64,000 nt of DNA, taken from assembly GCF_910592395.1 (NCBI RefSeq), contig NC_088317.1:10910001-10974000 (forward strand), written 5' to 3'. Within the stretch, counting starts at the first letter, position 1. Each line of letters begins with the position of its first letter. This DNA is from Lineus longissimus. Its lineage: Eukaryota; Nemertea; Pilidiophora; Heteronemertea; Lineidae. The notes under the pieces were generated by a model that made no database searches, was not told where the DNA came from, and was given only the letters and a program-made list of their open reading frames with translations. Both the position numbers and the translations under genes were made by a program. Positions 10,858 through 22,800 of this stretch are shown here, piece by piece.

Positions 10858-13800
10858 CTGGAAGATAACCAATGCACTGTGAACTATTTACAAATAAATT
10901 ACAAGAAACCTAGCTCTAGCATTTCACAGAGTGATAAACCTTTCCATTACAACACATATTGAAAACAATCACGAAATGTTTGAATTAGTCTAGATCACAC
11001 TGACGACGGTAGTATAAATCTGAGCCTACTGGTACATGTACTTTCCCCATCTCTGTTCTGGGTCGGCAGAAGGGCATGGATGTAGCTTCCTCAACACCTT
11101 ACTCGAACCACCCATTGTCTCCATCAAGGACCTTAGCATCGTTTATGTCTATGTTGTAATCGGAGCATGCCTGTGGATACGCTATGACACTTACAATAAA
11201 GTTACCGGCTGAACTGGGGTGCATATCTGATCGAGAGGGCATGTTCGTATCTTCTTTGCATCAAGTACATGGGATAAGATACAAATGAAGACTGGATTGA
11301 CAGTTTGTCTCACTGTGTTCATGGGTTTTAAACAGGTTTGTATGCCTTTAGAAGCCCCTTGTTTTTTCCTCTTGTCATCTTGAGCAGAAAGGTTTTTGCA
11401 CCTTATTCTTATCAATATTCAAAACCGTGGCAAATCTAGCAGGTTAAAGCTGTTATCTGCTCCCTACAGACCCGATACACTATAGGCTGCTATAGCCACA
11501 TGATACACAAATCTTCTGCATGACTGGTAAAGCACTAAAACTGTCATCCCCCAATAGTGTAGAACAATTGCCTTGAGGGCACACGGCCACATCTTCATGA
11601 GAAGATCATCTAAAACTATATGACATATGTTTTGGTATATTGAATAATAAGGGAGATTTGGCAACGGAAATTTGACCAAGCATGTATAGTCATATCACGA
11701 TAGGCTGGGATAGGAATTCACATGCGTTACTGGCTACGCGAGCATCTTATATGCATGGCCACAAGTCTGAGTTTGCTTGAAATTAACGAATGTAGACTAA
11801 GAATGTATGTCAGAAACAGAAACTGGTATTAAAAAAAATGCATGGATTAATATTTTTTATTCAAAGGGAGTATAAGACCATGAACAGAAGCAACCTCATT
11901 TGATGCCATGTATATTACTGAACGGATGTTAATAGGAATAATGGAGGAACACAACACCAACTCATGACAACACACCTTGAATGATAAAATGAAATGGCCA
12001 GGGCCATTGTGCTCACCTCTTGTGAAGGGAAGATGGATGAAGCATTAGCATGGTTTTAAATGTAAGAAAGAAATGAAGTAATGTTTTACAATGAAATTGA
12101 CCCATCATGGAAATGCTTAGGAATAGGTTAATTATGTTGTTTGCTTGTGTCTAGTACAAGAAACAACCATCATCTGAAATTCCTAGGGCTCTGTAGAGGT
12201 TAATTAATCCTGCATTTGCCTAGGCTTAGACTATGACATCCCACTTTGCAGCATTTCAAGGCACCCTTAGGGGAGAGTCCACTATTAACATTTGGGGCCC
12301 TGCTGGCCAAACTGAGAATCAGAAAAAGACTGCAGTTTAGTCTAAGTGTATAGGGGTACATTCGTACCAAGTTAGGGATCTGTAGCTAAAGCAGTGACAA
12401 AACGTGCCGTCATTGTAAAATGGCGGTGCGATAGGAAAACTTTGACCTCTGTGACCTTGAGAAATAGGTCAAATCAAAAACCCACATTTATGAAATGTAT
12501 CCTTGCCAGGAGTACCTACCATAAAAATGTTATGAAAATCAGACCACTATTAAACGAGCAATCAAACATTTTAACTTTGAACATTAAATTTGGCCCCCGG
12601 GTGGCCAAACTAAGAATTTTTCAAGATGCCCGCTTGGCACCCATATTGGCTATCACATTTGATAAAAAATCAAGGATTTAGTAGAGAGTACATAGATATA
12701 CATCCAGATCAAATTTGGTTGCAATCCGATCATTAGTTTCGGAGTAATAGTACTGTGTTTATTTTTCAAGATGGCTGCCTGGCGGCCATATTTGATGTCC
12801 GAATGGCCGAAATTTTAGGGGTGAAATAGAGAATCCCCAGATACATGTCCACACTGGTTTAAAACCTTCTAGCTAAAATAGATAGGAAACATGCTACTGT
12901 TCAGTGAATCAGCAAACGTTGACCTCTGTGACCTTGAAAAGGAGGTCAACTCAAAAACCTGGAGGATATATGATGCACCTTTGCTAGAAGTACCTACCAT
13001 ATTTTTTTCAAAATTTCCCGACTACTATTCAGGGCGATATTGCATATTTTCACTTTTAACGTTTGGCCCCCTGGTGGCCAAACCATGAAACGAATCGGAC
13101 CGAAACTTGGTCTCCAAGGTGTCATTACATAAGGGTACATGTGTACCAAGTTTCAACTCAATAGCTCTAACAGTTACGAAACGTGCCCTGCTAACGGACG
13201 ACGGACGACGACGACGACGACGGACGACGGACGACGGACGCCACGGTATGGGATAAGCTCACCTCTGCTAAGAGGTGAGCTAAAAACACAAGCAGGATTT
13301 CTAAGGAAGCAGAAATGCTCTCCCCTCCCATGACAGCTAATATTGCTTACCTGTACCAGACCATGTCCTAAAGCAAATACTTCTATACTCTCCACCTTTA
13401 AAGCTGTGTTTTCTAAAGCTCTGCGTATACTATATGGGGTGTAGGGAATACTTCTAGCTTTCAGGCCAGACAGGATGAGAGCTGGAAGCAAGACAGAACC
13501 AATATAAATAAAAGTCAAGCATAAAAAGCATTGCATTGGATGTAACTTGGTTCAAACAAAACATACAGGAGCCCATGAGCTAGAGTATGGGCGGTTATTA
13601 CCGCAAATAAAGACAAACCAAAGCAAAGACACTTGTGTAGCATATCAAGGACACGTAGATTGATACTCCTATGTGTGCCACATCAAAGACATCTGGAATG
13701 CATGTTTTGTTTTTGTTTGATACAGCATAGATAAAACTAGACCGCAACCTCCCTGGGATAGACAGTTGTTTTCATGAGCCATACACAGCACAGATAAGAC

Positions 13801-16800
13801 ATGACCGCAATACCTCTCTGTACCATACACCACGTCAAAGATAACGATGCGAAGTCAACAGACGGCGCCACCGTCTTGGGAAAAGTAAAAAGTTGAAGGA
13901 GGTTGACACAGTTTTCTAACTTATATCTATCCATGGTTATGATATACTAGTATGATTGATGATGTTGAAAAGAAAGGGGATCTCAAAATACGACAGTCTA
14001 CTACGAATAGATGCAATAGTGACATAACAACACGTGCATTTTCCCGCTAGTCGCTTATATCAACAAAAACCTGAAGTTGTCGATGTCGTTTTTACTTTTC
14101 CCAAGACGGTGGCGCCATCTGTTGACTTCGCATCGTTAGATGTCTTTGATGTGGCACACATAGGAGTATCAATCTACGTGTCCTTGATATGCTACACAAG
14201 TCTCTTTGCTTTGGTTTGTCTTTATTTGCGGTAATAACTACCCATACTAGAGTTTAAACGATGAGTGAAATGGCCAAGGGCCATTGTGCTCACCGTAAAG
14301 ATATTTGGTGGTTAGGAATTTATCCTGGTTAAGAAACATGCTACATGTATAGTATATAGGTCAAACCAAAGTCGGTACAACATGTGATGTATCGTTGCTT
14401 TGAGTAATACCATACAAATATCATCAAAAACAAGTCACTAATAAACGAGATATTGCATTTTTTACCTATTTTAGTTTTGGCCTCCTGGTGGCCAAGTCGA
14501 GTACCAGATCAGATCGAAATTCGATGTCCGAGGTTACATGACGCAGGGAGTCATGTGTACCAAATTTCAAGTTATAGTTTTAGCGGTTAAGATACGTTCC
14601 ATAGCTACTCTGAAACGGCCAATTTACGCCATTTGACCCAATGTGACCTTGAAATTTTGGATGAATCAAAAACCTGTATGATATGTGATGTATCCTTGCT
14701 AGGAGAACCTACAATCAAAATTTGATCAAAATTAGATCAGACCAAAATTTGGTGTCTGCGGTTATATGACAAAGGGAGTCATGTGCACCAAATTTCAAGT
14801 TCATAGCTTTAGCGGTTAAGAAACGTGCCACAGTTACACTCAAGCGATCAATTTACACCATTTGACCTCTGTGACCTTGAAAACTAGGTCAAATCAAAAC
14901 CTGTACGACATGTGATGTATCCTTGCTAGGAGTACCTAACATAAAAATGTTATCAAAAACAGGTCAATCATAAGAGAGATATCACACTTTTTAGGTTTCC
15001 ACTTCTGGCCCCCTGGGGGCCAAGTTCAGAAATAGATCTGACTGAAATTCATTGTCAGAGGTTACCTGACCTGAGAGGTTCTGTGTACAAAGTTTCAAGT
15101 TCATAGCCCTAGCGGTAAAAAAATGTGCCACTATTTTTGAAATAGGATACGATGACGGATGACGACAACAGACACTGCGGTATTGTATAGACTCACTTAG
15201 ACGGTGAACCAAAAAGCAAACATTTGATAAACTGCTGTAGTTGATGGCAAAGTGAGTCAAGTACCTTTTCAGGCTGGTACAAACATCAAAACCAACAACC
15301 CCAACAGCTGATGACATCATGTTTAATATTACAATGATGGTATGGGTGCTCGGATTACTGGTTTTACCTCTGGTTTCTTTTCGAGAATAAAAGCAACCCT
15401 CCTAATGGGCCTAAAGGTAGATGACAATCGGTCTCTCCTAGCGGATTCAATGGACAACTTCATCATTTGTATATGGTACTCAATATTTACCAATGTTTTT
15501 ATTTGTACAAATGAAGATACTGTTACAATATGATGCAGAACCAATTTCAGATGACATTCAATTATTATGTTGTTGAGATGGGAAATACTTTTTCATTCCA
15601 CCATTAAACACTCACTTTAAGCTATTTTAATGGCTTTAAGACATTGACCAGGTATAAATCCTCTCATTAGAGTGGGAAGGATCGATTCATTAGTGAATGA
15701 TGCAAACCATCCTGGTAAAGTACAGCCCAACAATACATGACACAAAAGGGAAACACATACCTATAGCCCCACATGCATTAGGAGAGCTCATACTGGTACC
15801 ATTCATGAGCTGTGATCCACGCAGGGTCCAGTTTGGTACTGATGTTATGGCACCTCCAGGGGCACTGATACACACACCTAAAGCACCATCATGCCTGAAG
15901 GAGAAGACCAACATACACAGGGCTAGTAAAAAGTAAAAAAAGATTATCCAGTGAAGCAGTTGATTTTGTCTCCAATGCCACATAGCGTAACGAAGAAAAG
16001 GACCTTTATGATGCTGTTTCACAACGCTATACTGTAGTCTGTGAGTCTGAGGTTGGCTGGTGGGTTGGGGGGGCATGTCTTTGACTTGGGCAGGCTGATA
16101 AGTGTGCTCTCTCCTAGTGTCTATATCTGATTGTGATCTTTGATCATAATAATGTGAAACATTGGGTAATACGAATAAAGACTAGCAAACGCTTTTTTCT
16201 AAAACTCCACGTACATTTACACTAGGCGTATCTGTACAAAATTTAAAGACCTATGATTCTGAAAACAAAAACATCCACAAAACCCCGATCAGTCAGAAGT
16301 AATTAGTGTAATAAATCACAATTAGTCACCTTTTACTATATAAATAAAGCAATTGAAAGGAAAACATACTTTTAATCTCCCGTTCACACGTCTGACCCGA
16401 GCACAAAAACTCGCTTGCGTAAACTAGGCCAATATGATAATGTTTCTGATGACGTAGCCTCCGGAATCTTGAGTCTTGACCTAATTTCAAAAGCAATTAT
16501 AAACATGGAAGACAATAGTGCCTCGAGTGATACTTCATCGGATTTCTTTGACTTTTCTGACTCCGACAGTGGTGATTTTGACTTTGTATTTGATGAGAAT
16601 GAATCTCATGGAGATGAGGAATTAAATAGGCCTAATGATGAAATTGTTGGGATAGCTCCTTATATGTATGAGCCAGAACCCCTACCACTACCAGACGATG
16701 CAGTAGAGAGAGATCAGCCACTACCAATACCAATGGAAGTTGGTGAACATGTGGAAGAGCTTGATTATACAGTTCTTGAAAATTGGTAAGTTACTAAATC

Positions 16801-19800
16801 CTAGTTTATACTATTTCCACAAGTTCACAATCCTAGCCCTTTAGGCCTATAATGGGCTAGGGTAAAGTAGAAATTCCCTTAAACATTAAAGGCGATCTCT
16901 GTAAAAAAAGCCATTCAACCTCCATCTGTTTACTCTACCGTCTACGGCCTAGGCCATGTAGGCCTAGGACCATCTTCTATCGATATGTTGTCGGCCTAGG
17001 CCTAGGCTCTGAGGAGAGAGTAGCCTACTTGTTTACTGGCCTAAGGTCAATTAGTTCAGTCCCATAGCCAATATTTTCATTCAATTTAAATCCTGTAAAC
17101 AGGGTACATCTCATTTAAACTGAAAAATGTTGCAATCCCATGGGTGGCCTTCATTGAAGTTCTATTGTATAGCCCTATAGGCCCTTGATGATAAGATGAA
17201 TCAGTGCTACCACATGGTTAGAGGTTGAGGCCTGCACCTGCAAATTAGGAAGGTCCGAAACAAAAACAGAACAAAGTCACTTTGAAAAAGAAAACTAAAT
17301 TTAATATTATATACAATGTACAGGCAGTAAATAATAAATTTCATCAATATATCTTTACAGGTGCACTTGTGACAATTGCCAGGTACAACATACAAGGGCG
17401 AAGTGCGTCTGTCGGGATATCAACGAATACCGAGCCAAGTTAACAGAAGATGAGAACGCACCAACATGTATCACCGCACAGAAAGGGTTCAATTCAGTAT
17501 GCATTAATGAAGACGTCCTGGAAACAGCTTGGTATCAATATAGACAACAATATGGTAAAAATGCCCACAGCAATGGACCAAGACACCGACGTTTACGCCA
17601 TATAGCATATCGACAGTTAGTGCGGTGGTGCTACGGCTACTTGGGAAAAGACATAAGAGTGGTTCTTCCATCATGTGCTGTAAGCAAAATTAGAGCCTTT
17701 TTCCCTCCACCAGGACTTGAAGAAAATTTTCAATTTGTTGGATTCGAAGATGCCATAGACATTGAGTAAAAGTAATGACCACAATGGGCGAGTTCAGAAT
17801 TCTGTGTGTGTTATATAAAAGGGATCTGTTATTTTAAATATCAGCTTCAGCAGCACATAACACTTAGTTGGCAACTTGTTCAAATTTTGTATAATCTGCA
17901 TCTTAACGAGACCATTGACTGTCATGTGTTCAAATTATCATAAAAAGACAATATAGCAACAGAAACCATGTAATAGATCCTTTACACATAACACACCACG
18001 AATTCTGAATCCACCCCCCCAAACAAACAAACAATACTACAAACAATACTTTGTACATGCATTTTCAAACAGTTTCGTCTATTCCAAACATTGCTTAATA
18101 TAATATGGATTCAGTCTCTGTCAAATGATGTAACTCGTGCTTATCATCAAGAAGGAAATAAGAATGTCACTATCATAATTTGCACTATCTAGTTTTGTGT
18201 GTTCTTGAAACGTGCATGTGCTCGATGTTCAGCAATGGCAATGTCTTTTGATGCTGGGCGTGCATGTCCTGAACAAAGTGAAGGGGGGTCATCATTGATT
18301 TCATATGTTTGCCCACTCCTGACAAGTTGGAAAACTTCTGTTCGGACTGTATCGACATATCCTGAAAGTGGAATGCATATAATGATTATGTCTGAAAAAA
18401 GTATAGAGAGCCAGTGTAATAGTAAATCTAGTACCCCTGGGAAATGTGTCTACAGAATAAGCCTCACTGTCCATTAATGTCCAGTTTTGCTAGATGCAAC
18501 TGCTGGACACTTTTCCCATAGGACAATCCAACCAGCCACACCTGTACTGTCACCACATTTGACTGACTACAATTTTACTTTAATTGAAGTTAATATTTGA
18601 ATTAGTACAATGGTCTCACCATATGTTGGGTTGTTCATAACTGGCACCACAATGTACTGGCCTCCATGGCTTTTGGGGTACCTGATGTTGTAGGACAGGT
18701 TTCCATCACGAGTTTTCTTCTGATTTTTCCCGCCATTTTCATTGAAGTGGATTGCAGCCATTTCTAGCCTACAACATAAGGAAAAACAAATATATAATAT
18801 ATAACTTCTTTAAAAGGCATTGTTTTGAAGGGCATAGTATCAAAAAAGTGAAAAAAAGACTACCAATATATATACATGTATGATAAATCCTAAAAATGTC
18901 AGTTAGAACCATCAATTCTAAAGTCATGAAAGTTTGTAAAGTCCGGTCTTACCTGCTTTTCATCCCCTGGTACCCAAAGTGGTACATTTTTGGTGCAAAA
19001 TGGTTTACTGTACTGTGGAAACCTTCGAGTCCAGATGTTTGACCATCTGAACTCAACCTTGAAACAGCTTTCAAGACGACCTTGTTCTGTAGAATTTGCC
19101 GACATAGAATGTCATATACTTCTGAAGCTGAAATGAGGTAAAGTACAGCTGTAATTAAGTATGTTACAATGCAGAGTCTTTGTTTTTCGTGAAATGAACA
19201 AATCTACAATTTCACAATGAAAGGTCAATTGGTCAATTAAATGTACAACAAACTTCAGGTGAAATAATTGCCATGTGACAGCCAGGCAATGACATTGAAA
19301 TTATATTTACCTGGATGAAGCCAGCGTCTTGGGGTAATTGCTCCATGAGCACACCTTGGAAACAACTCATTTTCGTGCTCGTGCTTGTTGACAATGTGGT
19401 TTGCCAGTGAGGACCATTTTGCAACAATCAGGCTACCATCATGGTTACTAGTCACTGCACTCCAATACAAATGGTTTATTATGCTCCTCTGCCAACATTT
19501 CACATCTGGTGTCTTTTTTGCCAAACTCGCGAGCCTTTTCTTTATGCCTGAAACAACAATGAAATTAAATGCAGTCACTAATTCTAGCAGTCTGATTAGA
19601 TGGAGTAGCCCTGTCCTTTCAAGATCAAGTTTGTCTATGAAATTTAACTGTACCTTTTGCCACATGCCATATGTCAAGGTAGTGGGTTACCTTGCCAGGC
19701 CATTCTTCCCGTACATGTTTGGCTACGCCTGTGTGACCATCGGTAGTCAACTCAATTTTTAGGTGTGGCAGTGCTGCGTCAAGGAAATCCAGAGTGCGTG

Positions 19801-22800
19801 AGAGTCCTAAGACTTCCATCGCTGCACTCTTTTTTGTGTCAGGTTCAGTCGACTGCAAAAGAAAAAAACAATATGTGTCAATCTACAAAACACAACAGAA
19901 CGGTCCTGATATGGGAATTTTTTCTGCAAAAATATCATGATCCAACTTACCACCACAAGCTCTGTGCACACTATAACATTGTCCGTTATGTTGTGCAGGG
20001 TGTAGCTCCCGTATTTGGCGCAGTGCCCCATGGAGTCGCACCTGGCATCACCAGAAAGTTGGACACCATCGTCAAGCTTTGACAGTACGCGGATGTATTC
20101 ATCCTCCCAGCAGTTGCGGACAGCCTGGTTTAGGAATTTGCGCTGATGCATGATGAATGTCGGAATAGTGAAGCCCTGTACACCCCAAAACTTTAACATT
20201 CTGACAGCTTTGCTGGGAATACTGCCAGAACAAAGAAGTGCCGTGGATAGAGAAATGTTGCCTGAGGGAAAAGTCCCAATCATTTCCTGGCTACTCCATC
20301 TTGTATTTTCATCACAACTCAGACAATGCTGAGAAATGGTGACAAGAGTGCCATTCATTGAAGCAACATTTGCCTCTGCTCCACTATGTCCACACTTCTG
20401 GCAGATCTTAAAGAGGTGCAAGAGCTTCTTCTCCGAAACAACATACAACTTCACAAACTCACTGTCACCATTATCGGGGCTGTTGTAGGATTCATCACTG
20501 GAAAACAAGCGGGAACATTTTGGAATTTTTATATTATTTATTATAGACAATGATTACCATTTTCAGGGGCAGTGAAAACTGAAAGGTTGTCTTTTACACC
20601 GGGCAGGAAAAGATCCCTACTAAAATCTTACGTATGAACTACTGTGGAAGAGGGCTAGTATATATACCAGTTATGTGATATCATTATTATAATTATCATT
20701 ACTACTACAGTGAGCAAAAATTCATAAGGTTGGCTTATGAATTTTTGGTATAAGCCAACCCTAACCCACTTACTGTTCTCCAAAAGACATTTTAGGGTTC
20801 CAAGTAGGATCCTTCTTCTGGCAGTCAATGAAAGAAAAGGACTGGTCCAAATCAGCATCAGTGAAACTTTCATTTCATTTCCTCTTTGGATTCGGTGTTG
20901 ATGACAATGGTACAGTCGGGCTACTTGGTGTGGGAGGTGGAGTGGTGGGAATTGGTTCTGGAGGATGGGTTAAAGGCATGGGTGTGGCTTCTGCACTGCT
21001 GCTGGTGTCAGTTTGAGTTGGTAGATCAGCAGGGATGTGGACGAACTGGTCACCAATAAGCGTACACTGCACCGATTCTGATCTGAAGTACGTCTTTGTC
21101 TGGCACCCCATATTATTTGCATCTGGCGACACCTGGCAACTCACATTCCTGAATTGAACTGGGGCAAAACTTTCAATTTGAACTGAAAAAAAGATGAGCA
21201 TGACACATAACTGCCATGATAACATTCACATAAATCTGATAGGAGGCATGATACTGAAACCCAAGTCTTAGCCATCCACATGCAAATGGGGGAACTATAG
21301 TGGAAGCCAACACCAGTTAGTGAGCCTAGTTGTTCCACAGTTTAGATAAACCGTTTTAAATAAACAATTGGCAAGAATGTAAAATGAAATCCTTAGACCT
21401 ACTATCAGAAACTTACCTTTGGTGCGGACAAGCTTCTTCAGAACCATTTGAATTTGTTCAGGTTGGTGTTCCTGGTCTGATGGCTGAATTTCATCATTGT
21501 CGTCAGGGATGCAGACAAGATCGTTATACCCCTTAATTGCGGTTTGAACAATCTGTAAAATAGATAAAATTACTAATATCCTAATGGCAAGTATAATTGT
21601 ACAACATCAATTAAAATCATTTTATAACCACCCTGTAGAATTGGTGATATCCTGAGTTCTGGGCTTCATTGATTGGAGCACCTACAAGCAAGTTCAAAGT
21701 CAGAAATGGCAGCTAGAACAGCAACAGTGCTGAGATGACAAATTCTCTTACTGCCCCTGTGCATTAAATTTGCCTCCCTACACAAGTAAAGACCATTTTT
21801 TCACGAAATGTGCATTATTGCTCCCAGCTGGTTCTTACACTCATTCTCTCTTTTCGTTCTCTATACTGTGATTTCCTGCCAGACCTTGCCAAACCAGTCG
21901 GAGGAGGTACCAAATTTGGTTCTTCTGTGTTTGGTGGCGGTGGAGGCCCACAAGCTTTGTTTGTCTGGGCGGAATCAAAAACTGTTGGCACGGCATCATC
22001 ACTTTTCATCCATACACTGAAATATATAACATTGTACATGAATTTCAATACATGAACCACGATTTAAATCCCACTGCGGCGTGAGAATTTGGGTAAGGCC
22101 TTACTTTCCTCACTCTACCCAGGTGTATCAATGGGTACCGGTCGGAAATGATCAGGTTGTATCGCTGAATGAATACAATGTACCTCATCTGAGTTCTACT
22201 GAAAGGTTTCACTATTTCAGGATTGAGCGGGGTTAGGCCTAAAGCGTAAAGTCGGATACTCTACCGTTGTTGATATCAGACTAGGCCTATACATCACACA
22301 GGCCTGGCTAAGTAGGCCTATTTTGAAATTTTAGTTAGTTTTTATTCTACAACTATTGAACTACGCCTATCGGCCTTTGGCTTTGCTAGAATCACACTGC
22401 AAGCTAATTCTACCGCCTTCTCAATGTGTGCTACATCATGTAGGCCTAGGCCTACCATGTCAATGACAATGACTCACAATTTAGACACGTGACAATGGTG
22501 ACTCGGTCCATACCATGACCTTACCTTGGTCAACCACGACAAACAAGCCAGACCAATAGTCTGAATACCTCAATCGTTATGCAATACAAATTACAATTCA
22601 ACATCATGAGCTTACCTTACTGTACGATATCCAGCTTCTTGACTATCGTCAGTCACAAGCGTACTTTTGGGAAAATAACAATCCCTGTTGAAATGGCCAG
22701 AGCAGAGCACAGAGTGTTTCGTTGCTGAAAAGTTCTTCCTTTTAAATGCAACAAAACGCACCCACTGTGCCCGAATTCGTTCATCCTTGGGAAAACGGTG

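Noticed and set aside
13174-13536. 120-residue minus-strand ORF
   Set aside because: Only the 13351-13481 part is coding (TPP2 exon 9); the rest is intron and ACG microsatellite.
21631-21681. Possible extra exon of the THAP gene with acceptor TTGTAG and donor-like GTGGTT
   Set aside because: Its 50 or 53 nt break the frame between exons 2 and 3, which join perfectly without it.
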